A DNA stretch of 35,166 nucleotides from Bacteroidaceae bacterium (GCA_017469685.1 JAFUFW010000054.1:1-35166); one strand, 5' to 3'; numbered from the stretch's first letter, positions 7,561-16,450 are shown. The notes: generated by a model from the sequence alone, not told the origin. Numbers and translations are program-made.

Positions 7561-8604
7561 ATGATTAAACGACTCTCATTAATTGTCTGTTGCGCGCTGC
7601 TGAGCCTCACGTCGACGGCTCAAGAAGGGCGCGTAGCCATGTACAGTATTGGCTTTTACAACCTTGAGAACTTGTTCGACACGCAACACGACGAGGGCAA
7701 GAACGACTATGAATTCCTGCCCGACGGTGCGAACAAATGGTCTGATATGAAGTATCAGCATAAATTAAAGAATCTCGCGCGCGTGCTGTCTGAGATGGGT
7801 ACCGACCGTATCCCCTCCGGATGTGCAGCCATCGGCGTCAGCGAGGTTGAGAATGCCCACTGCCTGAGCGACCTCTGCGCACAGGAGCCTCTCGCCGCTC
7901 GTGGCTTCAAGTTCTGCCACATCGAAGGCCCCGACCAGCGTGGCGTTGACTGCGGCCTGCTCTACAATCCGAGTTTCTTCCATCCCGCCAAGGTGTGGCT
8001 GCAGCCTTACGTGCTGAAAAACCGTGATGCCCGCCCCACCCGTGGCTTCCTCACCGTTCAGGGGACGCTTGCCGGCGACAGTGTCACCATCATCGTGTGC
8101 CACTGGCCGAGCCGTTTCACTGGCAAGCAGGCTCGCGTATGGGCCGGCCAGCAGGTAAAGGCAGAGAAGGACAGCATCGTGCGTGCCAACCCGCAGATGA
8201 AGATTCTCATCATGGGTGACATGAATGATGATCCCTTCGACGAGTCGATGGCTAAGGGGCTCGGCGCGCGTCGTAAGCTCGCTGACGTGAAGACGCCCAT
8301 GGATCTGTTTAATCCATGGTGGCAGATTCTTCTCGATGGCAAAGGCACACTCAAGTACGACGGCAAATGGAATCTCTTCGATCAGATAGTGATGAGCCAC
8401 AGTCTCACTCGTGGCACAAAGGTTAAAGACTACACATCGCTCACCTTCTACAAGGCTGAGATTTTCCGCCGCGACTATCTATTCCAGGACAGCGGCCGTT
8501 ATAAAGGTAGTCCTCTTCGCACTCATGCCTCGGGTGTATGGCTCGACGGCTACAGCGATCACCTGCCAGTAGTAACCTATCATGTGAAGAGGGTTGGGAT
8601 TTGA
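7561..8604 (+). CDS. Secreted endonuclease/exonuclease/phosphatase family protein
   Basis: The 347-residue protein has a signal peptide (cleavage near STAQ-EG, about residue 21). It shows the full EEP metal site: Asn34 in FYNLENLF, Glu95 in GVSEVEN, His181 in CHWPSR, Asp220 and Asn222 in MGDMNDDP, and Asp333-His334 in YSDHLPV. The family hydrolyses phosphodiester or phosphomonoester bonds in DNA, RNA, sphingomyelin or inositol phosphates. The HWPSR and GDMNDDP forms are those of extracellular nuclease-like Bacteroidota members. It is divergent from the TonB-receptor/nuclease run, which supports a joint role in breaking down external nucleic acid. A phosphatase of another organic phosphate remains possible. 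Confidence 0.88.
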   Translation: MIKRLSLIVCCALLSLTSTAQEGRVAMYSIGFYNLENLFDTQHDEGKNDYEFLPDGANKWSDMKYQHKLKNLARVLSEMGTDRIPSGCAAIGVSEVENAHCLSDLCAQEPLAARGFKFCHIEGPDQRGVDCGLLYNPSFFHPAKVWLQPYVLKNRDARPTRGFLTVQGTLAGDSVTIIVCHWPSRFTGKQARVWAGQQVKAEKDSIVRANPQMKILIMGDMNDDPFDESMAKGLGARRKLADVKTPMDLFNPWWQILLDGKGTLKYDGKWNLFDQIVMSHSLTRGTKVKDYTSLTFYKAEIFRRDYLFQDSGRYKGSPLRTHASGVWLDGYSDHLPVVTYHVKRVGI

Positions 8605-8707
8605 ATCCGGCTGCTGGATATATTGGCGACGATGCGTTGAAAATCAGAAGATAATCAATAATAGTTAAACTGAAACTATAACATTAATCATTAAACTTAA
8701 ACAAACA

Positions 8708-9706
8708 ATGACAAGCTACAAAGAACTGGGTCTTGTTAACACCCGCGAAATGTTCAAGAAGGCTGTCGCCGGTGGCTACGCCATCCCCGCCTTCAACTTC
8801 AACACTCTGGAACAGATGCAGGCTATCGTTCAGGCAGCTGTAGAGACTAACTCTCCCGTCATCATGCAGGTCAGCAAGGGCGCTCGCAACTACGCCAACG
8901 GTACCATCCTGCGCTATATGGCTCAGGGTGCTGTTGAATATGCCAAGGAACTTGGCTGCCCCAATCCTCAGATTGCTCTTCACCTCGACCATGGTGACAG
9001 CTTCGAGCTCTGCAAGGATTGTATAGACAATGGCTTCTCCAGCGTTATGTTCGATGGCTCCTCTCTTCCCTATGAGGAGAACATCCGCATCACCAAGCAG
9101 GTGGTAGAGTATGCTCATGCTCACGACGTAACTGTCGAGGCAGAGCTCGGCGTGCTCGCTGGCGTTGAGGACGAAGTTGCCTCCGAGGTCAGCCACTATA
9201 CCAAGCCCGAAGAGGTTATCGACTTCTCCACCCGTAGCGGTTGTGACAGCCTCGCCATTTCCATTGGCACCAGCCATGGCGCTTACAAGTTCACTCCCGA
9301 ACAGTGCACACGCGACCCGAAGACTGGCAAGCTCGTGCCTCCTCCCCTTGCTTTCGATATCCTCCACGCTATCGAGGAGAAGCTCCCTGGTTTCCCCATC
9401 GTGCTCCACGGTTCCAGCTCCGTGCCTCAGGATGAGGTTGATACCATCAACGCTTACGGAGGCAAACTGCCCGATGCAGTAGGTATCCCCGAGGAACAAC
9501 TGCGCGAAGCTTCCAAGAGCGCTGTTTGCAAGATCAACATTGACAGCGACAGCCGACTCGCCATGACCGCTGCTATCCGCAAGTATCTTGCTGAGAATCC
9601 CGGTCATTTCGATCCTCGCCAGGATCTGAAACCCGCTCGCGAGAACATGAAGAAGATGTACGTTCATAAGATTGTGGACGTGCTCGGCAGCAACGACAAG
9701 CTCTAA
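8708..9706 (+). CDS. fba: Class II fructose-bisphosphate aldolase
   Basis: This 332-residue cytoplasmic zinc enzyme reversibly cleaves fructose 1,6-bisphosphate to dihydroxyacetone phosphate and glyceraldehyde 3-phosphate. Seen in sequence: AFNFNTLEQ near residues 29-36, LHLDHGDS at 91-98 with the catalytic Asp94 and zinc-ligand His95, VEAELG around 143-148, GTSHG with His190, and VLHGSSSV with a further zinc His. The length and motif order fit the class IIB-type long form found in Bacteroidota. It lies 103 bases after the EEP gene but has no functional tie to it and is followed by a terminator, so it is probably a separate unit. No TAnnTTTG box was seen in the preceding gap. Confidence 0.96.
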   Translation: MTSYKELGLVNTREMFKKAVAGGYAIPAFNFNTLEQMQAIVQAAVETNSPVIMQVSKGARNYANGTILRYMAQGAVEYAKELGCPNPQIALHLDHGDSFELCKDCIDNGFSSVMFDGSSLPYEENIRITKQVVEYAHAHDVTVEAELGVLAGVEDEVASEVSHYTKPEEVIDFSTRSGCDSLAISIGTSHGAYKFTPEQCTRDPKTGKLVPPPLAFDILHAIEEKLPGFPIVLHGSSSVPQDEVDTINAYGGKLPDAVGIPEEQLREASKSAVCKINIDSDSRLAMTAAIRKYLAENPGHFDPRQDLKPARENMKKMYVHKIVDVLGSNDKL

Positions 9707-9782
9707 TTGAGTTGACCGTTAGCAGTTCAGCCAAGCGCGCCAGCTCGAGCTGACAGTTGATTGTAACTGCTAACACGATAAT

Positions 9783-9816
9783 AATCCCCGTTTTGCTTCG
9801 GCAGGGCGGGGATTTT
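9783..9816 (+). terminator. Intrinsic terminator after fba
   Basis: The arms aatccccg (9783-9790) and cggggatt (9807-9814) form a perfect 8-base stem followed by a T run. It lies about 75 bases after the aldolase stop. Upstream of it, gttagcagtt (9718-9727) and aactgctaac (9765-9774) form a further 10-base inverted repeat around the palindrome cagctcgagctg (9741-9752), so the whole trailer is structured. Confidence 0.75.
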
Positions 9817-9862
9817 TCGTGCAGACACATTGACTCAGTTGCACGCGAGGGCGGCTTAATGA

Positions 9863-9886
9863 GGTGTCCCACCATGGTGGGACACC
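9863..9886. repeat. Perfect 24-base palindrome
   Basis: The sequence from 9863 to 9886 equals its own reverse complement (half-site ggtgtcccacca, centre ccatgg). It directly abuts and overlaps the 22-base tandem repeats at 9883. It could be a protein-binding site or a cruciform/hairpin element. Confidence 0.85.
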
Positions 9887-9948
9887 CGATTTGCTTGGGC
9901 TTATCACCCGATTTGCTTGGGCTTATCACCCAATTTGCTTGGGCTAAT
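9883..9948 (+). repeat. Three tandem 22-base repeats in the fba-GH125 gap
   Basis: Units occupy 9883-9904, 9905-9926 and 9927-9948. The first two are identical (begin cacccgatttgctt, then gggcttat) and the third differs at two positions. A partial fourth unit (caccca) starts at 9949. A further hairpin, arms tcagcact and agtgctga, lies at 10004-10020. The 505-base gap from 9707 to 10211 holds only the terminator, these repeats and the promoter at 10093; no convincing gene was seen in it. Confidence 0.85.
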
Positions 9949-10092
9949 CACCCATTTTTGCCATGGAGTTTGGGGGGCGAGCAGCTCCATGAGGGGCGAC
10001 GAATCAGCACTAAGTGCTGAATTCTGTTAACCGTGTTCGTTTTTCGAATTGCAGTTCATAATTCATAGTTTAAGATTGCTTAACACTATTTC

Positions 10093-10124
10093 TTTGCCTT
10101 TCTCGTAAAATATGGATAATTTTG
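10093..10124 (+). promoter_or_regulatory. Bacteroidota promoter for the GH125 gene
   Basis: The sequence tttg at 10093-10096, a 20-base spacer, then taattttg at 10117-10124 fits the TTTG/TAnnTTTG consensus well. Transcription would start about 80 bases before the ATG at 10212. Confidence 0.7.
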
Positions 10125-10211
10125 TGCCGAATGTAGAATGGTTCGTGCCCGTATATTGTTCTCTTCACCTTTCTATTTGAAACAACTTGTTTATAAATTA
10201 ATATCAGCATT

Positions 10212-11696
10212 ATGAAAATTACTCGCCTGTTTGCGGCCTCAATGGCTTTGATGTGTGCAGTGGGTTCTTATGCCGCTGCCGACGACGCTAATGATCGTCA
10301 CCAACTATCGTTCGCTCAGGCCATAGCCGAGCCTGCTGACAATATCAGCGTCACCCGTCGTCCTGCTCCCGAAGAGCGCCTGTTCCGCTCCAACACTATC
10401 GAGAAGAAGATTGCTGAAGTGAAGAAGCAATTGAAGAAAGCTCCCTATCTGGCATGGATGTTCGAGAACTGCTTTCCCAACACCCTCGACACTACTGTTC
10501 ACTACAGCACAACCGACGATGGCGATGACGACACTTTTGTCTACACAGGTGACATCCACGCCATGTGGCTCCGCGACTCGGGCGCACAGGTGTGGCCTTA
10601 CGTACAGTTTGCCAAGACGGATGAGGGCATCCGCAAGATGGTGCGCGGCACGATCCTGCGCCAGCTCAAGCTAATCTGCATCGATCCTTACGCCAATGCC
10701 TTCAACGCAGGCCCCACGGGCAGCGAGTGGGAGAGCGACCTCACGCAGATGAATCCTTACCTGCACGAGCGTAAGTACGAGATTGATTCGCTCTGCTATC
10801 CGTTGCGCCTGGCCTACGAGTATTGGCTCGTCACGGGCGACGACTCGATCTTCGGCGACGTGTGGAAGGAAGCCGTGACGAAGATCCTACGCACTTTCCG
10901 CGAGCAACAGCGCAAGGATGGCCATGGACCCTATCGCTTCCAGCGCAAGACCGCTGCTCAGTACGACACAATGAGCCACAGCGGCTACGGCAACCCAGTG
11001 AAGCCCTGCGGCCTCATCTGTTCGGCTTTCCGCCCGAGCGACGACTGCACGGTGCTTCTTTACCTCATCCCCTCCAACTTCATGGCCGTTTCTAACCTCC
11101 GCAAGGCTGCCGACGTGCTCACGCGCGTGAACCATAATACTACTCTTGCAGCCGAGTGCACATCGCTTGCAGACGAGGTAGAGGCAGCCCTGAAGCAGTA
11201 TGCCGTCAAGGATCATCCCAAGTATGGCAAGATCTATGCTTTCGAGGTCGACGGCTTCGGCAACCAGCTCTGCATGGACGATGCCAATGTTCCCTCGCTG
11301 CTGGCCATGGCTTATCTCGGCGACGTGCCCGCTGACGACCCCATCTATCAGAACACCCGCCGCTTCGTTTGGAGTGAGGATAATCCTTATTTCTATAAGG
11401 GCAAGGCTGGCGAAGGCATTGGTGGTCCTCACATTGGCTATGACATGGTGTGGCCGATGTCCATCATGATGCGCGCTTTCACCTCGACCGATGATGCCGA
11501 AATCCGCGACTGTCTGCAAATGCTTGTTGACACTGATGCTGGCACGGGCTTCATCCACGAGTCGTTCAACAAGGACAATGCCTCGCAGTACACCCGCTCG
11601 TGGTTTGCCTGGCAAAACACTCTCTTTGGTGAGCTGATCATCAAACTGCTGGCCGACGGCAAGAAGGACCTGCTGAATTCAATACAGAAGAATTAG
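10212..11696 (+). CDS. GH125 exo-alpha-1,6-mannosidase
   Basis: The 494-residue protein has a signal peptide (MKITRLFAASMALMCAVGSYA). The family signature DIHAMWLRDSGAQVWPY is at 114-130. The best candidates for the catalytic acid and base are Asp192 in KYEIDSLCYP and Glu450 in FIHESFN, by analogy with the Asp/Glu pair known for GH125. The family removes non-reducing-end alpha-1,6-linked mannose by inversion, acting on yeast-type mannan or N-glycan-derived chains, probably in the periplasm. It is followed after 96 bases by a GH97 gene with no terminator seen between them, so they are probably cotranscribed from the promoter at 10093. It complements the GH76 endo-mannanase at 18396-19736. Confidence 0.93.
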   Translation: MKITRLFAASMALMCAVGSYAAADDANDRHQLSFAQAIAEPADNISVTRRPAPEERLFRSNTIEKKIAEVKKQLKKAPYLAWMFENCFPNTLDTTVHYSTTDDGDDDTFVYTGDIHAMWLRDSGAQVWPYVQFAKTDEGIRKMVRGTILRQLKLICIDPYANAFNAGPTGSEWESDLTQMNPYLHERKYEIDSLCYPLRLAYEYWLVTGDDSIFGDVWKEAVTKILRTFREQQRKDGHGPYRFQRKTAAQYDTMSHSGYGNPVKPCGLICSAFRPSDDCTVLLYLIPSNFMAVSNLRKAADVLTRVNHNTTLAAECTSLADEVEAALKQYAVKDHPKYGKIYAFEVDGFGNQLCMDDANVPSLLAMAYLGDVPADDPIYQNTRRFVWSEDNPYFYKGKAGEGIGGPHIGYDMVWPMSIMMRAFTSTDDAEIRDCLQMLVDTDAGTGFIHESFNKDNASQYTRSWFAWQNTLFGELIIKLLADGKKDLLNSIQKN

Positions 11697-11731
11697 ACTT
11701 CTTTGACTTCTTTAATTTCTTTAACTTCCCT
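11696..11731 (+). repeat. Period-9 repeat at the GH125 stop codon
   Basis: The units gacttcttt, gacttcttt, aatttcttt, aacttccct start on the last base of the GH125 TAG stop and run into the spacer before GH97. Nothing else is evident in the 96-base gap. Confidence 0.75.
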
Positions 11732-11792
11732 GATAACCACTTACCCCATCTTAACTTACCAAATGCAGTTTTAATTAATCCTAAATTTCTCT

Positions 11793-13736
11793 ATGAAAAC
11801 TTCAAGAATTCTCCTTGCCCTGACACTGTCGCTGTTTGCCTTCAGCGCCAAGGCCGCATCAAAGATTACTTCGCCCGACGGGCACATCTCCGTTGAAGTG
11901 AACACTACGACGGGGCATCTTGGCTACACCGTCAGCCGCGATGGCCGCGTCGTCTATTCCTTCCGCGACATTGCCCTCTCGCTCAATAAAACGAGCTTCC
12001 CCGTAGGGAAGATTAAGGTCGGAAAGACCGTCCACGTCAAAAACAGCTTCAAGCCTGCCGTCCCCCTGAAGTTCTCGACTGTCAATGAGGACTACAAAGA
12101 AGCCACTATCAGTATAGGTTCAGGGGCTTCGTTCTTGCTTCGCGTTATGAACAATGGCGTTGCTCACCGCTTCGTGCTTGCACAGAAAGGTGACGTTGAG
12201 GTCTACGACGAGCCCTTCCGCTTCGTGCCTGCTGAGGGTTTCAAGGCTCATCGCCAGACGGCCCCCAACAATTTCAATACCTCCTTCGAGGAAGCTTACC
12301 GCCACGAGACGCTGGCCGAATGGAACGCTTCCGACCGTAAGATGACCACCCTGCCGCTGCTTCTCTCAGCTGACGACGACACACAGCTGCTCGTGGGCCA
12401 AAGCGATGTTGACGACTATCCGCACCAGTTCCTCTACACCGACGGTGAGGCCATCGTGCCAATGTACCCGAAGGCTCCGCTGAAGTGGGAACCTCGCGGC
12501 GACCGCAGCGAGACCATCACCGAAGAGGCTAAGTACATCGCCAAGACTTCCGGGCGCCGCGCCCTGCCATGGCGTTGGGTGGCAGTGACCGACTCCAAGG
12601 GCATCATCGAGCAGACGCTGCCAGTGCAGCTTGCCCGTCGCAGCGTGCTGAAGGATGAGAGCTGGATACATCCCGGACAGTTCTCATGGGAATGGTGGAA
12701 CGGAGCAGCACCCTTCGGCCCAGACGTTGACTTCCGCTCGGGCTGCAACTACGAGACATATTGCTACTTTGCCGACTTCGCTGCGAAGTTTGGCATCGAC
12801 TATATCCTTCTCGACGAGGGCTGGGCCAAGTCGACCCGCGACCCCTTCCATGGCAATGACAACCTGCGCCTGCCCGACCTCATCAAGTATTGCAATGCCA
12901 AGGGCGTGAAGATTGTGCTGTGGCTGCCATGGCTGACAGTGGAGCAGAACTTCGACCAGCTCTTCAAAACTTATGCTGAATGGGGCATTCCGGCCGTGAA
13001 GATTGATTTCATGGACCATGCAGACCAGTGGATGGTCAACTTCTTTAAGCGCGTCGTGCAGGAAGCTGCCAAGTACAAGATTATCGTCGATTTCCATGGA
13101 GCCTTCACTCCTGCCGGTCTGGAGTATGAATATCCCAACCTCGTCAGCTACGAAGGCGTGCGTGGCCTTGAGCAGATGAGCGGCTGTCGGCCTGAGAATA
13201 CTACATACATTCCATTTATCCGCAACGCCGTGGGCGCTGCCGACTTCACGCCTGGCGGCATGAACAATATGCAGCCTGACCAGTATCGTGCCAGTCGTCC
13301 CAACAGCGGAGCCATGGGTACGCGCTGCTTCCAGATGGCTCTCTATGTAGTGCTCGAGAGCGGTGTGCAGATGCTGGCTGACAACCCGACCCGTTACTAC
13401 CAGAACGAGGACTGCACCCGCTACATCGCCAGCGTGCCTACCACTTGGGATGAGACTCGTGCCCTCGAGGCTAAAGCCGGAGAATACGTCGTCGTGGCTA
13501 AGCGCAAAGGTTCGAAATGGTTCGTCGGTGGCATTACCAATGGCGAAGAACGCGACTTCCGCCTGAAGCTCGACTTCCTCGGTGCCGGCCAGCACAAGCT
13601 GACTGCCTTCAAGGATGGACTCAACGCCGGTTATCAGGCTATGCATTACAACAAACTGGAGAGGGATGTCAACAACTCGACAGAGATTGACGTTCACATG
13701 GCTAAGAACGGCGGCTGGGCTGCCGTGATTGAGTAA
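11793..13736 (+). CDS. GH97 glycoside hydrolase (alpha-galactosidase/alpha-glucosidase family)
   Basis: The 647-residue protein has a signal peptide (MKTSRILLALTLSLFAFSAKA). An N-terminal beta-sandwich is followed by a TIM barrel (WNGAAPFGPDVD... to about 520) and a small C-terminal beta domain. VKIDFMDHADQW at 402-413 places Asp405 where retaining GH97 members have their nucleophile, and SYEGVRG with Glu454 is the likely acid/base. SusB-type inverting alpha-glucosidases lack that Asp, so the retaining, alpha-galactosidase-like subgroup is the better guess, though substrate is not fixed by sequence. It lies in tandem with GH125 and ends at a strong terminator facing the convergent GH78 gene. 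Confidence 0.92.
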   Translation: MKTSRILLALTLSLFAFSAKAASKITSPDGHISVEVNTTTGHLGYTVSRDGRVVYSFRDIALSLNKTSFPVGKIKVGKTVHVKNSFKPAVPLKFSTVNEDYKEATISIGSGASFLLRVMNNGVAHRFVLAQKGDVEVYDEPFRFVPAEGFKAHRQTAPNNFNTSFEEAYRHETLAEWNASDRKMTTLPLLLSADDDTQLLVGQSDVDDYPHQFLYTDGEAIVPMYPKAPLKWEPRGDRSETITEEAKYIAKTSGRRALPWRWVAVTDSKGIIEQTLPVQLARRSVLKDESWIHPGQFSWEWWNGAAPFGPDVDFRSGCNYETYCYFADFAAKFGIDYILLDEGWAKSTRDPFHGNDNLRLPDLIKYCNAKGVKIVLWLPWLTVEQNFDQLFKTYAEWGIPAVKIDFMDHADQWMVNFFKRVVQEAAKYKIIVDFHGAFTPAGLEYEYPNLVSYEGVRGLEQMSGCRPENTTYIPFIRNAVGAADFTPGGMNNMQPDQYRASRPNSGAMGTRCFQMALYVVLESGVQMLADNPTRYYQNEDCTRYIASVPTTWDETRALEAKAGEYVVVAKRKGSKWFVGGITNGEERDFRLKLDFLGAGQHKLTAFKDGLNAGYQAMHYNKLERDVNNSTEIDVHMAKNGGWAAVIE

Positions 13737-13760
13737 GCCACCAGAAGTTGAATCATAAAT

Positions 13761-13801
13761 AATCCCACCATCGAGAGATTGCTCGGTGGCGGGATTCTTT
13801 T
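13761..13801 (+). terminator. Intrinsic terminator after GH97
   Basis: The sequence aatcccaccatcgag, a short loop, then ctcggtggcgggatt forms a long, slightly mismatched stem followed by ctttt. It lies 25 bases after the GH97 stop. The stem is near-symmetric and could also serve the convergent GH78 gene. Confidence 0.8.
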
Positions 13802-13828
13802 GTGTAAATGCCTTATAGCCAGTGAGGA

Positions 13829-16450
13829 TTATTTCAATGTCAGCACTCGCTTGTACGTTCCTGCGCTGTATTCGTAAGCTGTAGTCTCACCTGGCAGCGT
13901 GACAGAAGCTGTTGCTCCCTTCGGGATGGTGAAGCGCCATGTCCAGCGGTCGCCGTCGAAGTTCCATGAACTCTTGATGAGGCCGGCGGCTGAACGGTAT
14001 TCGGCTTTAAGACCGCCAAGGCGCTTGTCGGGAATCGGGCGCATGATGATGTGTCGGAAACCAGGCTTTGAGGGGTCGGAGGCAATGCCTGCCGCCGTCT
14101 GCCAAAGCCATTGTCCGACGCAACCGTATGCGTAGTGGTTGAATGAGTTCATGCCACGTGGCCCCATTCCTTTGTCGCGCATATAGCTGTTCCATCGTTC
14201 CCAGATGGTTGTAGCTCCCTGGTCTACGCTATAGAGCCAGCTTGGGTTCTTGCGTTGGAAGAGTAGGGTATAGGCAATGTCCGCCATGCCGTTGTCTGTG
14301 AGTGTAGGCATGAGGATGCTCGTACCGAGGAAACCAGTCTGCAGGCAGTTGTCGTGCTGACGGAAATTCTCTCTCAAGCGTGCAATCATATTGTCGCGGG
14401 CCTGTCCGTCCACGAGTCTGTTGCGCAAGGCGAAGAGAGCCGGCGTCTGCATAGTGTTGAGGATCTCGCATTTGAAGGTACCGTCGGTATTGAGGAAACG
14501 CTGGCGCAGGTAAGCCCGTGCGTTGGCTGCCATCTGGCGGTATGGCTGGGCTTCGCGCCCAGTAGCAGCTGCCATGTCGGCCATCATAGCGGCGTCAATT
14601 GCCCAGTAGCTTGCGCCGAGGTAGCTCCAATAGGTTATGGCTTCGGGCTTGGGGCCATTGCTGAATGCTCCTCCTCCGCAGCTCTCGAGGGGCTCGTAGC
14701 TGAGCCAGTCGGCCCACTGGTAGTTGCCGTTCTCGCCGCTCAGTGCTTCGTGGTCGTAACAATTCTCGTTGACGTGTTGCATGAAGCGGTCCATTGCTTC
14801 CCAGTTCTGGTTGATGATGTCGATGTCAGCAAACTGTTTCCATACGGTCCACGGCACAATGATGCCGGCATCAGACCATCCGAGACGCATCCGCCCGGCA
14901 TCGCCGTACTGGCCGAAAGGAGCAACGCCGGTGAAGGCTCCTGTCTCGGTCTGCGTGTCGCCGAGGTCGCGCATCCATTTGTGGAAGAAGTTGCGAGTGT
15001 CGGCAAAGAAGGTTCCTGTCTCGGTGAAGACCTGCGTGTCGGCCGTCCAGCCCTGCCGCTCGTTGCGCTGTGGGCAGTCGGTGGGCACAGAGAGATAGTT
15101 GGAACGCATGCCCCAGACGATGTTTGAGATGAGCTGGTTGATGTCCTTGTTGCCCGTCGTGATTGAGCCTGTCTCTGTCTCCAGCGATATTGATGTCACG
15201 GGAATGGAGTATAGGCGCTTGATGTGCACCTCGGCGGTGGCGGTGATGCTGGCGTAGCGGTAGCCGAAGAAGGTGTGCGTGGGGACGAAAGTCTCGTAGC
15301 CCTCGCTGCCTGCGAAGGTGTAGACGGCGCGCATGTGAACCTCGTGGGTGCGAAGGTTCAAGCGGTGGACACTGCCCTCGGGGCCATCCATGCCCCGGCT
15401 CTTAGCGCCGTTGCCGTCGTTGAGCAGTTCGCCCGGCAGGCAGGTCAGCACGGTGCCTTGCGGAGCCTTGAAAACGAAGGCTGGCACGGCTGCAGCGTTT
15501 TGCCCGAAATCCACGACGAGTGTCTCGCCTGGGCGGACTACCATCTCTTGTCCGGCACCGAAATGGCTGACGACGTTCACTTGCCCGAAAGCCTCCTTGC
15601 TGTCGTTGCTTACGCCCTGCCATGTGTAGGCTTCAACGGGAGTGAGAGCCAAGTCGTGGCGGAGGTAGACTTCTGCGCCTTCCGACGGCAGAATCTCGCC
15701 TTTGAATTCAGTATTGACCTCAGGCTTGGCAAAAGCCTCGGTAGCGTCGAATGGCTTAGCCACACGTGCATCAAAGGCCTCGCCCTCTTGAATACCGGTG
15801 AGCTTGACGGGGCCTGCTATGGCGGCACGCCAGTCATCAGGATATGTGCCTATGACGGTGATGCCGTGTTTGTAAACAAGCATCAGCACGCCTCGGAAGG
15901 CACATTTGTGACCCAGCATTCCGTCGTGGCCAGCAGGCGTCGTGATTTTGTCGGCCCACCAGCCCGGCGACACCTGCACAGCGAGCTGGTTCTCAGCTCC
16001 AGCCTTGCAGTTGAAGGCGTCGGTAATGTCGTAGGTGAATGAGCGTTTCGTGTGTTCGGGGTGTGTGAAGCCGGGGCGCAGCACCTCGTCGCCTACTGGC
16101 AGCCCATTGACATAGAGGTCGTAGACGCCAAGGCCTGTCGTCATCCAAAGAGCTTGCTGCACTTTGTCGGTGTTCTTTACAGTAGAGACGAACCAGCTGG
16201 CTCCCTCGGCAGCGCAGGCGTTGTCGCTCTCATTCACCTTTCCATTTATTACGGGCGCATCGGCGACGGAAAGCCAGTAGGAGGTTTGCCAGGCGCCGTT
16301 GTTCAAGGCCGTAATGCGTTTGCCTACGGAAGCAGGCAGCAGCTGTCTGGTTGACTTGTCTCCTGCAAAGGAGCCCGAGGCCAATACTAAGGCAGCTGTC
16401 AAAGCAGTGGCGCGGGGGTTAAAGTGCGCGAAATCTTTCATCCTTGACAT
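13829..16450 (-). CDS. GH78 alpha-L-rhamnosidase
   Basis: This 873-residue secreted protein (signal-like start ATALTAALVLASGSFAG; a second ATG three codons in is also possible) has N-terminal beta-sandwich regions, with VYDLYVNGLPVGDEVLRPGFT typical of the rhamnosidase N domain split over about 105-130. The (alpha/alpha)6 barrel follows. The signature DCPQRNERQGWTAD at 458-471 contains the conserved acidic residues used by GH78 enzymes, and the C-terminal domain ends SAGTYKRVLTLK. The enzyme removes terminal alpha-L-rhamnose from plant or microbial polysaccharides by inversion. It is convergent with GH97 and divergent from the AICAR formyltransferase, with its own -7 box at 16488. There is no adjacent SusCD pair. 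Confidence 0.93.
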   Translation of the reverse strand: MSRMKDFAHFNPRATALTAALVLASGSFAGDKSTRQLLPASVGKRITALNNGAWQTSYWLSVADAPVINGKVNESDNACAAEGASWFVSTVKNTDKVQQALWMTTGLGVYDLYVNGLPVGDEVLRPGFTHPEHTKRSFTYDITDAFNCKAGAENQLAVQVSPGWWADKITTPAGHDGMLGHKCAFRGVLMLVYKHGITVIGTYPDDWRAAIAGPVKLTGIQEGEAFDARVAKPFDATEAFAKPEVNTEFKGEILPSEGAEVYLRHDLALTPVEAYTWQGVSNDSKEAFGQVNVVSHFGAGQEMVVRPGETLVVDFGQNAAAVPAFVFKAPQGTVLTCLPGELLNDGNGAKSRGMDGPEGSVHRLNLRTHEVHMRAVYTFAGSEGYETFVPTHTFFGYRYASITATAEVHIKRLYSIPVTSISLETETGSITTGNKDINQLISNIVWGMRSNYLSVPTDCPQRNERQGWTADTQVFTETGTFFADTRNFFHKWMRDLGDTQTETGAFTGVAPFGQYGDAGRMRLGWSDAGIIVPWTVWKQFADIDIINQNWEAMDRFMQHVNENCYDHEALSGENGNYQWADWLSYEPLESCGGGAFSNGPKPEAITYWSYLGASYWAIDAAMMADMAAATGREAQPYRQMAANARAYLRQRFLNTDGTFKCEILNTMQTPALFALRNRLVDGQARDNMIARLRENFRQHDNCLQTGFLGTSILMPTLTDNGMADIAYTLLFQRKNPSWLYSVDQGATTIWERWNSYMRDKGMGPRGMNSFNHYAYGCVGQWLWQTAAGIASDPSKPGFRHIIMRPIPDKRLGGLKAEYRSAAGLIKSSWNFDGDRWTWRFTIPKGATASVTLPGETTAYEYSAGTYKRVLTLK

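Noticed and set aside
8684-9667. Long minus-strand open frame (327 codons) opposite the aldolase gene
   Set aside because: It is the complement of a strongly conserved coding sequence, has no recognisable domain and arises from codon bias of fba.
9883-9948. Tandem 22-base repeats as a CRISPR array
   Set aside because: The units directly abut with no unique spacers, and no cas gene is present.
9757-10020. Possible 87-residue gene in the fba-GH125 gap
   Set aside because: The frame runs over a terminator, a palindrome and tandem repeats. Its repeated peptide is a by-product of the 22-base units.
12684-13697. Long minus-strand open frame opposite GH97
   Set aside because: It is antisense to the conserved GH97 catalytic region and has low-complexity, His/Val/Ala-rich content with no motif.
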